A stretch of 64,000 nucleotides of DNA, from positions 10,847,324 through 10,911,323 of the forward strand of contig NC_053402.1 in the NCBI RefSeq assembly GCF_016859285.1, in the 5' to 3' direction. The first letter of the stretch is position 1, and each line of letters starts with the position of its first letter. A model generated the notes under the pieces. The model saw only the letters and a program-made list of their open reading frames with translations. It did not search any database and was not told the origin of the DNA. This document shows positions 38,094 through 51,591 of the stretch, piece after piece. This DNA is from Xiphias gladius (lineage: Eukaryota; Chordata; Actinopteri; Istiophoriformes; Xiphiidae). Made by a program: the position numbers and the translations under genes.

Positions 38094-39020
38094 CTGGGCC
38101 CCACATGGACCCAAGAGAGAACAGCAGAAGACAAGACAAAAAGATGAGCAGCCACTTGGAAAAGATTTTTTTTTAAAGAGAACATATTTAACAGTATACA
38201 ATACCAAACAAATTGTAATAGGGCATAGCCACAGCTCAGGCCTTGTCACTGATCGTGTAAAGCAAGACGGTGGGTCTCTTTGTTGGTTTCAAAAGTGTAG
38301 CAAAAATTGCTATGAGATTTTTTTTTTTTTTTTTTAATTATAGCCATGACGCAATACTCAATGAAGCTGTATTTCCCTTACTGGTGATTTCTCTTAATAT
38401 TTCATTTCATTTTATTTTGTGCCGTTGTGTATTTGTCACACTGCCAGTGTCTATGCTGTAAATGTTCTGCAATTCTGCAAATATCTCTGTCTTCACTCAC
38501 AGCTCATGTACCACAATGCCAACAATGTGTCACTGAATCGGAACGTCACCTTTACTTGTTATGTATAGTCCTTTCAGAAGAAAATTAGATTCATTTGCAT
38601 CCTCACAAATATTTCAGCTTAAGCATTGTATCAATTGTGTCTGTGTTAGTGTAGCAGTTAAGTAGCTGGTTGCACTTCTACAGCCTGTATGTTTCCAGAC
38701 TACCTGTATATCGAATTTACAACACAGAATTTGGGCCGAGATGTTTGTGTCCTACACAAAGAGTTATGTATCCTCACTGCTGGGCAGAAAGAGGTTCGTC
38801 CAAATTAATAATTGATACTTCACTGATAGATCAGGAATAAAAAAAAGAAAACATCAAGTTTATGCTGTACAAGCACTTCTACTGTTGCAGTATTTTTTCC
38901 CTAATGTATTGCTGTTGTTTTTTTTCTGTGGTAGAAATCAGCAATTAAAGTCTTATAATTTTCTCCTCAATAATTATTTTTGTACATTTTCATAAATAAA
39001 GAAAACTTTTATAAATATGA
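38094..39020 (+). other. ppp1r27: PPP1R27 3' UTR with polyadenylation signal
   Basis: AATAAA at 38995-39000 ends an AT-rich stretch of about 900 bases with no competing gene. Earlier AATAAA-like sites (near 38837) may give shorter forms. A T16-18 run occurs near 38319-38335. Confidence 0.5.
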
Positions 39021-39529
39021 CTGACTTGCAGTTGTGTAGTCTGTTTAACAAAAATTAAAGTGTAATACAAGAACTAGAGAGATCAGTGTGGTATTTTCAC
39101 CACCATCACTTCAAGCTGTAGCTTTTCAACCATCCTCCTTTTTGTGTAAAGCATTGTTACTATGGTACAAAATCACCTGTGCTACATGATGTGCCCTCAG
39201 CTTTAGTCAGGTCTTTCCGTCGCTGCTTAAAAACTGTGATATATGTACATCTACACAAAAATGATTAAAAAAAAATAATAATACATCCTGAAATCCTGAC
39301 ATGAATGTAATAATTGAAATACAGTGACAACAACGAAAAATTTACTGTAATGTTGTACTTTTTTTAAAAATAAGACAGAAAATGATAAAGAAGGTGGAAA
39401 AAAAACTATGTAGATTAATTAATGTATAGATACTCTTTCACTTATTTTAGCCTCCTCCATTGAGCTACCAAGTCTTTAATTAAGCTACTTCAGCTGATCT
39501 CCAGTCTGTTCTATTGCACATTTCTCTGC

Positions 39530-39630
39530 GTTATATTATATTATATCATGTCATTTCATATTATATTATTTTATGTTATAATATATATAATATAATATAT
39601 TATATTATATATATTATAGAGTATATATTA
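39530..39630. repeat. AT-rich low-complexity tract
   Basis: The tract consists of irregular TATTATA and TATATAA units for about 100 bases. It separates the PPP1R27 tail from the probable MCRIP1 promoter. Confidence 0.8.
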
Positions 39631-39639
39631 TTAGAGCCC

Positions 39640-39860
39640 TTGCACTTCCGTGTCCTTTCCCGGAAATGATTGGTTGGCATTGGCAACGTTTTAGCCAGGT
39701 CTAACGGCGTATACAGTCTCTGAATAAAAAAAAAAATCGAAAAGAAAGATTATAAAAAAAGGTTGGTTGATTATTTTCACACTGTGTTCTTTACTGGGTA
39801 GCTTGAAAATATCATTATTGGGTTAAGTGTCTTTCTAATAGATATTTTGTACCGGTAACG
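39640..39860 (+). promoter_or_regulatory. Putative MCRIP1 promoter and 5' leader
   Basis: An ETS-type CACTTCCG (39643-39650), a second GGAA in CCCGGAAATG (about 39659-39668) and an inverted CCAAT box (ATTGG, 39669-39673) lie within 35 bases, a TATA-less housekeeping arrangement. A candidate leader donor, CCG|GTAACG, occurs near 39855. Linking it to MCRIP1 (first coding exon at 42220) is inference. Confidence 0.35.
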
Positions 39861-40383
39861 CTGTTGAAATATTAGCTGTTTTAAGCTAACGTTACGACAA
39901 GACAATGCAAATCACAAGCTAGCTGGCTAAAGTTAGCTAAAACTATTGTGTCAGCAAATCTATAGTTAGCTGTCCCTCAGGATGTAACTGGAGGAGAACA
40001 CAGATCCCAACAATCAGAAACGATTTTGAGAGACAGTACATACTGTTGTTCATGAGAGTTAGACCAGTGGTAAACATACTGGGTTTGGCTCGGGAGCCTG
40101 CTGCTAACACTACTGAAGCTACTGAAGTCAAAACGTAAACAATAGCCTCTTGGTTTCCTAATGTTAATATTTGTTCATTTTCTACAGACGTTTAGCGTAC
40201 CTTGGCTATATAGAAATTAGTTAACGTTTGCAACGATGAGTTAACGACACCTGTATTGTTACTAATGTTACTTGACTCATCAGAACCCATCAGATGTTAT
40301 AGTATAGTTGTACTGTATCTAGCTGACAAACTAAACTGTCAGCTTTCAAATAAATGTAGGTCTGTGTTATGACATTTAGAAAG

Positions 40384-41172
40384 CAGTGGTGGAGGAAGTG
40401 TTCAGATCCTTTACTTACGTACGTGTACATACACCACAGTGTAGAAATACATAATTACAAGTAGAACTCCTGGATTGAAGTTAAATTAAAATTAATTAAA
40501 AGTTTGAAGTATAATCAAAAAAATTGACTTAAAGAATTAAAAGTTCACATAACTCTGAAAAACTGGTTCTGTTACTGTTATACCATTAAGAGGCGGCAAC
40601 TAATGATTAATTTCATTATTGATTAATCTGCCGATTATTTTTTAAATTAATTAATTGTTTAGTCAATGAACATCAAAAAATGCCCATCGCAACTTTGCAG
40701 AGCCAAAAGTGAAATCTTCAAAAGTATTGTTTTGTTTGACTAAGAGTCCAATTACTCAAAAATATTTAGTTTACAGTGATATAAGGCAAAGAAAAGCAGC
40801 TCATTTGAGAGCCTGGAATTAGAGAATATTTGGTGTTGTTTTTCTATTTTTGCTTCAAAAAATACCTATATCAATATTAGTGTCAAAATATTTGCTTATT
40901 ATTTTTCTTTAGATCAGCTGATCGATTAATTAACTAATCATTTCAGCTCTATACTACTATAAATGTTATTATTACATTATTATTACTGATGCATTTCAAC
41001 TATTTTATGCTACTAATGATTATTTTCATTATGGATTAACCTGCTAATCATTTTCCTGATTTATCAGTTGATTGTTTGGTTTGCAGATATTCAGAAAATA
41101 GAGAATAATGCCATTTCACTTATCCAGAGCCCTTACACCTTCATTCATAATGCTAGTTTTGTTCGTCAATAA

Positions 41173-41212
<40 letters not shown>

Positions 41213-42071
41213 AAATATATAAAATAAAAAAAAAGCAGCAAATCTTCACATGAAGCTGCCACCATGTTTGGTTTTTTTTTTTTTTTTTGAACTTTTGAAA
41301 TAAACAAATAATTAAATATTTAATAAATAGTTATTAGTCACACAACTTAAATGATTAATCACTAATGTTTCAGTTCTACTACTTGTATACATAATAATTA
41401 TTTATTATTATATTATTACTACTAATGATTATTTTCATTATGGATTAACCTGCTAATCATTTTCCTGATTTATCAGTTGATTGTTTGGTTTGCAGATATT
41501 CAGAAAATAGAGAATAATGCCATTTCACTTATCCAGAGCCTTTAATGACACCTTCATAATGCTAGTTTTGTTCGATCAATAGTCCAAAATTCAAAATGAT
41601 TAAAAAATAAGTAAAAAATGATTAAGATAATCAATAAGAAAAGCAGCAAATCTTCACATTTGAGAAGCTGGAGCCATGAAATGTTTGGCATTTTTGCTTT
41701 GCTTTTGAACAATGACTTTAAACAATTATCAAAATAGTTAATAATTAGTTTACTGTCACACAACTTATTGATTAATCACTAATCGTTTCAGCTCTACTTG
41801 TATACACTGTTGGGTAGTTTAATTTATAACAAGCATCATATTTTATAAGCACGTTTTATATTTTTTAAGCAAAAATCTTAATTTTGTAAAGTAATTAGCA
41901 ACTAAAGCTGTCAGATAAATGTAGTAGAGTAAAGAGTGTATATTTGTCTCTGAAATGTAGTGGAGTATAAAAGTTCCATGAAAACAAAATACTCAAGTAA
42001 AGTACAAGTATCTCAAAATTGTATTTAAGTACAGTACATGAGCAAATGTACTTGGTTATATTCCACCAGTG
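40384..42071. mobile_element. hAT-like non-autonomous DNA transposon, 1688 bp
   Basis: The ends are inverted repeats: CAGTGGTGGA at 40384 and TCCACCAGTG at the right end. They are flanked by an 8-bp target duplication with one mismatch (TTAGAAAG at 40376-40383, TTAGAAAC at 42072-42079). Inner sequence near the ends has the runs CAGATCCTTTACTT and AAAGTACAAGTATCTC, familiar from this fish family. No transposase frame is present. The centre consists of three related units of the ATTAATCGAT-type repeat (next entry). Confidence 0.85.
40590..41800. repeat. Three tandem ATTAATCGAT-type repeat units inside the hAT-like element
   Basis: Units lie at about 40590-40955, 41011-41385 and 41420-41800. 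The second and third share more than 100 nearly identical bases (TGATTATTTTCATTATGGAT through CCATTTCACTTATCCAGAGC). The second unit is interrupted by a run of about 40 A. Each ends in an AATCACTAAT..TTTCAG-type phrase followed by CTCTA or similar. Related single units lie at 45545-45785 and 58438-58798. Confidence 0.75.
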
Positions 42072-42219
42072 TTAGAAACTGACTTCTTAGATCATGTGGG
42101 GATGCTACATTTGTCACTCTTGTTTATTGTTAGAATCCAGCTGAGGACTTCTGAACCTTTGTATCCTTCAAATCCACTCACCATAGAGGAGCGAGGAGCG
42201 AGTACAGACTGCAAACAGA

Positions 42220-44569
42220 ATGACCAGGTCTGAAAAAAGTCACTGCACTGAAGTGCTAATACACAAATACAAATGAGCTAGTGTTGACAGTGATCATTAT
42301 AGTTTCATCAAATCTAATTTTAGGAATGTACTGCGTCGGGCTTCAGACATAGAAGATTATAATGTGAAGTTTAGTTTACAGTAAACAATGATTAAAATAC
42401 TAATGAAATGGATATGTGTTGATGCTGCTAATTTTGCTGTTTTCATGTTTATGAAGCTCATCTGCTCCCAGGATGGTGAATAGTTACAAGCGGACTTCAA
42501 GCCCCCGATCCCCTACTAACAGTGGGGAGCTCTTCACCCCTGCACATGAGGAAAATGTGCGCTTTATACATGACAGTAAGTATGCTCTCTAACATTGACG
42601 TGTTGAATTTTCTTTCAGAATAACTGAAGCCTTTTATTTGATTTATGACAATAATAGACCTCTTAGAACAAAATATAACAGAATATTGAAAGTAGCAAAC
42701 AGGAGAGTAAACTTTGACCTGTTTAGATCTTTTATGTTTGAATCTCTAACATTCTTTTCTTCTTTCTGCACATGCTTGCACACTTGAGTTAAGTGGGTGA
42801 TTATTGATAGGTCTATTGCAGTTGACTCGCCTTCTCTTGTTCCATAACTGCAAGAGTTATATATTCAGATAAAACATTTTTCTCAGTTCAGTTCGCAGTA
42901 AACCAGTCACAGTGCTTAATGGAGAACCATTAAAAAAAGAAATCAGACTATGTTGTGGTTCTGGATTCTGTATTTTTAGCAAGCCAGAAATCCGGATTCT
43001 GATCACTTAATGAGTAGCATGTAAACACAATCCTTATTATTTTGTTTATCTCACATTTAAACACTTACGTGGGAAATGCCAGTTGAATTGATTTCATTTA
43101 CAAAGTAAAAATTTAGCTTGTGTAACTCCATGTCATATCGCTAAAATCTAGAGGTACGCTATTAGCATTTTTTCAAAATCCATAATATCTACTTAAGTAG
43201 AATGGTTGATGTCATGAACTAAAAAAAACATTTTTAGATTACATGAATGTGTGCATTTGTTACATTTATTCATATAGTAGGTTATCTTAAACATAACATT
43301 ATAACATCATAGCTTAAATGAGTTGACACAGCTTATAGAGCAAGAAAACAGGTTATGGACCCACTTGAATGTGAGGGCACGATTTGTAAACAACAGTGAC
43401 ATTATAGCATTTTCACCTGGCAGTCAGCTTTCTCTCCACAGTGCTACAGTCTAAACAGTATTGTTCTCAACAATGCTACTGGATGATGAGTCTATTTTCA
43501 TTTTTTTCAAAGCAAGTGGAACCACACCTTGTTTATTGTTAGGATTTGTGAAAGATGACCTGTGGAGTTTTCTTGTAAACAAACAAAACTTCTGTTTACA
43601 TTGAGTGTTACTCACCCAAAACTCATTGTTTTGTATACTTGAAGTCTAACTAATGTGCTGAGTGCATTTCCTGATTCAAAAAGCTAAAAAAAAAATTTTT
43701 TTTTAAATGCTAGGCATTGCTGCATATCTTGGCATGTTACTGCCAAGATATGTGAAACCATTAGCAGGACGTCAACCATGTGCATGCATGAGAGAAACAA
43801 AACAGGGACCCACTCACAGAAAACACTCCATGGTGCTATTTGATGTCATAACTCTACAGGGAACCTTTAAATGCTGAGAATAATAGTGTCAGTGCGGTAG
43901 GTCTGAGTGTTTGGACAGTGACTGACAGTGAAGTTCAAATTACCACAGGCCACGCTTTCAGTGAACACATTGACCATCATCATTAAAAGTATAAGTAGTG
44001 CAACAGTAACTGAATCAAACACCTTTTATTTGCCCATTATGAGTTAAAGTAGTGGCACTGAAATACTTACTTCATTTGAAAGTGCTAAAGAATAGGTTTT
44101 CAAGTTACCAAATGCCAGCACACTGTCTCAGATTCAGTGAGACTGGACAATTATACTACATGTCTCGCCTTCATTTGGTTGAACTTTGTAATTTACCTTC
44201 AGTGTGTGTTGTCATTACTAACAAGTCTCCAGGGTAGGATAAGACTTGCTAAATGTAACAAGAGCATTGTCTTTACCCTTCCTCAGCCTGGCAGTGTGTG
44301 CTCAGAGACATCAGATCAACACAAAATAGTGAACGTAATGACCGTGGACCGCAGGAGTATGTGGAGAAGAACCCAAACCCTAATCTACATTGTAAGTTAC
44401 ACTGTAATTTAGTAGTGAAGTGGATTTTATTTTTATGTCACAATGAAGGATTAAATCAATCAAGCACAGGCCAGTTAACAACTTGTTTCTGTCTGCTCTT
44501 ACAGCTTTTACACCAGTGGACCTGAGTGACCTCAAGAAACGCAACACACAGGACTCCAAGAAATCCTAG
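42220..44569 (+). CDS. mcrip1: MCRIP1 (FAM195B), MAPK-regulated corepressor-interacting protein
   Basis: Coding exons are 42220-42227 (ATGACCAG), 42472-42575, 44287-44391 and 44505-44569, giving 93 aa (human 97). The frame is continuous and the protein keeps TSSPRSP and LFTPAHEENVRFI, the segment phosphorylated by ERK in mammals. It then has WQCVLRDIR, EYVEKNPNPNL and PVDLSDLKKRNTQDSKKS. PVDLS fits the PxDLS motif that binds CtBP, by which the mammalian protein controls CtBP recruitment during epithelial-mesenchymal transition. The protein is small and predicted disordered. The 8-bp first coding exon is the weakest part (donor GTCTGA); translation could instead start at 42473 in the same frame, giving 90 aa. 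Confidence 0.88.
42576..44286 (+). other. MCRIP1 long intron
   Basis: This 1711-bp intron has a GTAAGT donor and a TTCCTCAG acceptor. No coding exon or recognised repeat lies in it. Confidence 0.7.
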
Positions 44570-45258
44570 TCTTTCTCATGATGGCCCAGTTGCTTTTTTC
44601 CACCCATTATCCTCGAGAACTTTTCCTCCATCAGCCCCCTGTCAGCCAGAAAGTCAGCCCTGTTGGCCAGTCTAGCACAGAATGCCAATCTTGTTTCTAA
44701 ACTCTGGACCATAGCAACCCCCGTCTCTTTCTTTATCCTCCACAACTGACTAAGAAGGAAAGAACCACGATTTCAGGGAGTAAGAACTCTCCCCTCTCTT
44801 GGTTCATGTTTTTTCAAGTCAAAAAATGTTCTTATGTACATTGTTTATGTGGATGGGACTGATGCAAACGTTCATCAAAATTTGCTGACATCTGATGCTG
44901 AGGTACAAACTGCTGACACTCTCCACAGGACACAAAAGACTGCAGTCTTACATACAAAACCTGTTTTCTTTACTACTGCTACTTACATGGCTTTGGAGGA
45001 AAATGCGAAAGGGCTGACTTCTATTTTTTTTTTTTTTAGTTTGTTTTGGAAAATAGTTTGATCAATAAATTGTAGTAATGAAATGGTCACATTGGATACA
45101 CACTTTATGGGCAAGTTTTGGAAGCCAAATGCAATGTAGAAGGCCAACATTTTTATTATAAATTTTCTTGCCCTCAAATGGACTTTACTAAGTAGAGACC
45201 TCCCCAAGTATGCCACCCTTGGTTAAACCCCCTCCCTAAACCTTGAAACAAAATGTTG

Positions 45259-45264
45259 AATAAA
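45259..45264 (+). promoter_or_regulatory. mcrip1: Putative MCRIP1 polyadenylation signal
   Basis: AATAAA lies 690 bases after the stop codon. An alternative AATAAA occurs near 45064. The intervening sequence has no other gene. Confidence 0.45.
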
Positions 45265-45544
45265 AGACTTTTACAGTACTCCTGCTTGTACTGATCCTAC
45301 ATAAATATTGACCAGACTGAATTTCACTGTGGCTGCATCACGTCAGACATCACAACTACATGAATTTTGCTCTCAAAAAACACAAAGAATGACTTTGTGT
45401 TTTGTGTATGATAAAATAAAAAAATGCCATTAGTACTGAAAGGAAACTAAGTGAAAGTCACCCTGAATCTTACACTTAAGGAAACTTCATAAGATCAGAT
45501 AACTGGGAGAAATGATCATGCAAGATCCTGGTAATACTGATTTT

Positions 45545-45785
45545 AGAGCCGCAGCTAATGATTATCCATGATTCATTGTTATTTTCATAATTAACTTATT
45601 AATCATTTGGTGCATAATTTATCAGAAAAAAGTAAACAATTTCTTAGAGCTGAGGTTGACACGTTCAAATTGGCTTTTTTGTCTCACGATAGATATTTTG
45701 TTTAAACTCATGGAAAGCTAAGAAAAGTTGCAGATTAATTTTCTGTCAATCTCTAAATCGACTAATTGTTTCAGCGCGAAATTAT
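45545..45785. repeat. ATTAATCGAT-type repeat, single unit
   Basis: It starts with GAGCCGCAGCTAATGATTAT and ends with GACTAATTGTTTCAGCGCG. The order of motifs is that of the units at 40590-41800, with more divergence. It sits between MCRIP1 and ALYREF. Confidence 0.6.
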
Positions 45786-45899
45786 TTGAATCTGGGAAGC
45801 AAAACTTAACTATAAATATGAGTCACTGAGTAACATGATCCAGTCATGCATTGCACATTACATTTTTTATTAGCGATAATCCATAGCATCAGAAAGGTG

Positions 45900-46116
45900 T
45901 TTGTGTCTGGGGGCCCTTGTTTTACGTGATGGCGTCATATTTACGTGCAGTACGTCCCCAACCAGTTCGTCTATATACCACGGTCGCTCGTCCATTGTGT
46001 TTTCTCGTCGGTGCAGAAGCGTGCAGCTGGGGAAGTGCAGGGAGAGGGACCAAACGAGTCTAGGGTGTATTTTTTTTTATATTTCTTTGACAGTTTAGCA
46101 TTACTGGGGCAGCATA
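45900..46116 (+). promoter_or_regulatory. alyref: Putative ALYREF promoter and 5' UTR
   Basis: The stretch before the start codon is richer in CG than its surroundings and includes GCGTCAT and repeated TACGTG and TACGT motifs (about 45925-45957), similar to CREB/ATF half sites. A weak TATATA occurs near 45972. The transcription start is probably near 46000. This is inference from position and motifs. Confidence 0.4.
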
Positions 46117-49396
<3,280 letters not shown>

Positions 49397-49656
49397 GACA
49401 TGAAGCTCCTCCGGGTTGTCACCCCTTCCTGTCTGCACAGAAGGGTGGTTGTTATAAATGTGCAGAATATTTTACACTTGGTTGTCTTCTGATGTGATTG
49501 AAATTATTGTTCCAGCTTCTTCTTTTAAATGCTCCAAAGTGTTTTTTACCAGTGTCCCCCCCTCCCTTTTTTCTGATGAAAATGGTTTTGGCTGTAGGTT
49601 AATGTGAATTGGAGTCTCCAAGGTCTTTCCTCTACCCTGTAGTTACTGAGACTTGT

Positions 49657-49662
49657 AATAAA
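49657..49662 (+). promoter_or_regulatory. alyref: ALYREF polyadenylation signal
   Basis: AATAAA lies 261 bases after the stop codon and is followed by a GT/T-rich stretch (CTCTCTTTCT) at 49691-49705, as expected for a cleavage site near 49680. Confidence 0.65.
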
Positions 49663-49689
49663 ACCTGCAGTGCATATTAACCAAATGAC

Positions 49690-50870
49690 GTTTCTCTCTC
49701 TTTCTATGTCCATGGGTCTGCTGGTTCTTCCAGATTTTAAGATACATGTTTTAAATTCAGAAGCACAGTTCTTATTTGTGTTTAAACTTAAATTAGGTCA
49801 TTTTTCTACATGCTTTCTTATACCCAGTCTTTTAACAATATGAAGTCTGCAGATGCCCGCTAAATTTATAGTGTTATGAATCAAGTGATTCCTATTCATA
49901 ACCAGGGGCATGAAATAAGCTTTTGGTTAGATCTTAAGCAGTGTCTCAATGTGACACTGATATTTGTCTGCTGGGGGTTTTGATGTTTATTTCTATACAA
50001 TAATGTACAATTAATTTAGGTTTTGTAACAAATGCAACAAATTTTGAAACCAATGACTCAAATGAGGAGATGAAAATGTTTTATTGAAACCAGCATAAGT
50101 TTGGCTTTTCCCCTGAGATGTTAAGCACTGAAATACCATGATCCAGCTCCATAATAACTGTAATAAACGTTCGCAAATCTAGAAGTGGCCAAGCATGTAG
50201 GGTCAGAAATTTCCCACAGCAACTTCAGTGTCATGCTCTTAATCAAACAAACAATGGTTATATCCCACATTTTATGCTCTACTGCTCTAATGCACCACCA
50301 CAGCACAACCAATAGATGTCGTACTGCTCTGTAGTAACCATATATGGTCTATAGTTTCGCCAACTTGAGTTTTTGAAATGTACTTGTTCTCTGTACCTGC
50401 TTGCCACGCCTATGACATGAAGTGAATCATGCCTATGTACCATCCCGGTGGATAATCTGTACTTGTTCATAAACTGCTGCGCTGGAGATCTCAAGTCTGT
50501 GAATGAGCTAAAGCTGATGGGGGAAGTGAAGCGAACAAAGGTTAAAATGTCTGAACCCCTAAAGGCAACGATTTGTGAGTGTGCAGTGCGGATTTGCATG
50601 CCAACGCGTGTCAAAGGGCATTTCTCCCGGAAGCGTGTCTACAGGCCAAAAGGTTTAAATTGTTAACAAATACAGTTTCCGGTTAGGTTTTCATGATTGA
50701 AGCGAATAGATTTTCCTCTTTTTCCCCTTCGTTCTTTGAAGTCTTGTTTGTTTATACCTGTTTTGAGTCTTCAAAGCATTCAAATAGTGTTGTTATCTAT
50801 GGGTGGGTGGACAAAATAACTGAAGCAACTGACAATATAAGGCCAGCCAATAAAACCCTGTAACGTAGAT
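49690..50870. other. Spacer between ALYREF and the ARHGDIA promoter region
   Basis: AT-rich DNA without supported exons. The minus-strand frame at 50279-50614 and plus frame at 50448-50666 have no domain and no splice context. Confidence 0.5.
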
Positions 50871-50879
50871 GATTGTTAA

Positions 50880-51385
50880 TGGGGGAAAAATTGCTCCCCT
50901 GCTTTTCGTTAAGTAAAAGTAGTAATACCACAGTATAAACATAATCTCTTAGAAGTGAAAGTTCTGCATTCAAAAAAATTAATAAATTTAATATACAAAA
51001 TGGATTTACAAATTGAAAAATAAAATTACTCGCTATGCAGATCAAGGTGTTATTTTAGGTTTTAATAGTAAAATAACACCGATCTGTAAAGTAACCAGTA
51101 ACCAGAAATAGACGGAAAATATAGATGAGTTGAGTAAGTTGTAGTGTAGTTGAGTAGGAAGTACAACATTTCTATTAGAAATGTAGACGTATAAAGTAAC
51201 ATAAAATGGCCAAAAATAACAAAAAATTAATTACATTAAAAGTTGATAGTCTGATGACTGTCCCACATGTCAAGTTATTTAAAAATGTTTAATTATCTTC
51301 AATAAAGTTTGACAGTGGTGGAGGTACTATCAGATCTTTTACGTAGTCAAAATAGCAATAAAACGGTGTAGAAATAACATCAGAA
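50880..51385. mobile_element. Fragments of hAT-like non-autonomous element
   Basis: AAGTAAAAGTAGTAATACCA (about 50911), CTGTAAAGTAACCAGTAACC (about 51082), GTAGGAAGTACAACATTTCT and CAGTGGTGGAGGTACTATCAG (about 51314) with CGGTGTAGAAATA match the inner and end sequence of the element at 40384-42071. They are out of order and incomplete, so this is one or two broken copies lying close to the presumed ARHGDIA promoter. Confidence 0.6.
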
Positions 51386-51439
51386 TACACTACTGCTGGG
51401 TAGCCTGTGGGTTTTTTTCCTAAAATCGTTGTGTGTCGG

Positions 51440-51591
51440 GCCAGGTTTAAAAACTGCTTTTATTTTGAAGGCGGCGGACCGGACATGTCTTCCGTCAGCG
51501 GCAATTGCCCGAGATTTTCCTCCGCCGCTTCACTTCGCTTGCTCTCACCACCATTCACAGGAGACTGTCCCAGCCTACAAGCAGTTGAACG
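51440..51591 (+). promoter_or_regulatory. arhgdia: Probable non-coding first exon and promoter of ARHGDIA
   Basis: A local GC- and CpG-rich patch (GGCGGCGGACCGGAC, GTCAGCGGC, CCGCCGC) ends at a strong donor, GAACG|GTAAGAGTT, at 51591/51592. ARHGDIA in mammals has a non-coding first exon and its coding exons lie downstream on this strand with no other gene between. The link is inference; the open frame at 51407-51595 across it is probably incidental. Confidence 0.5.
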
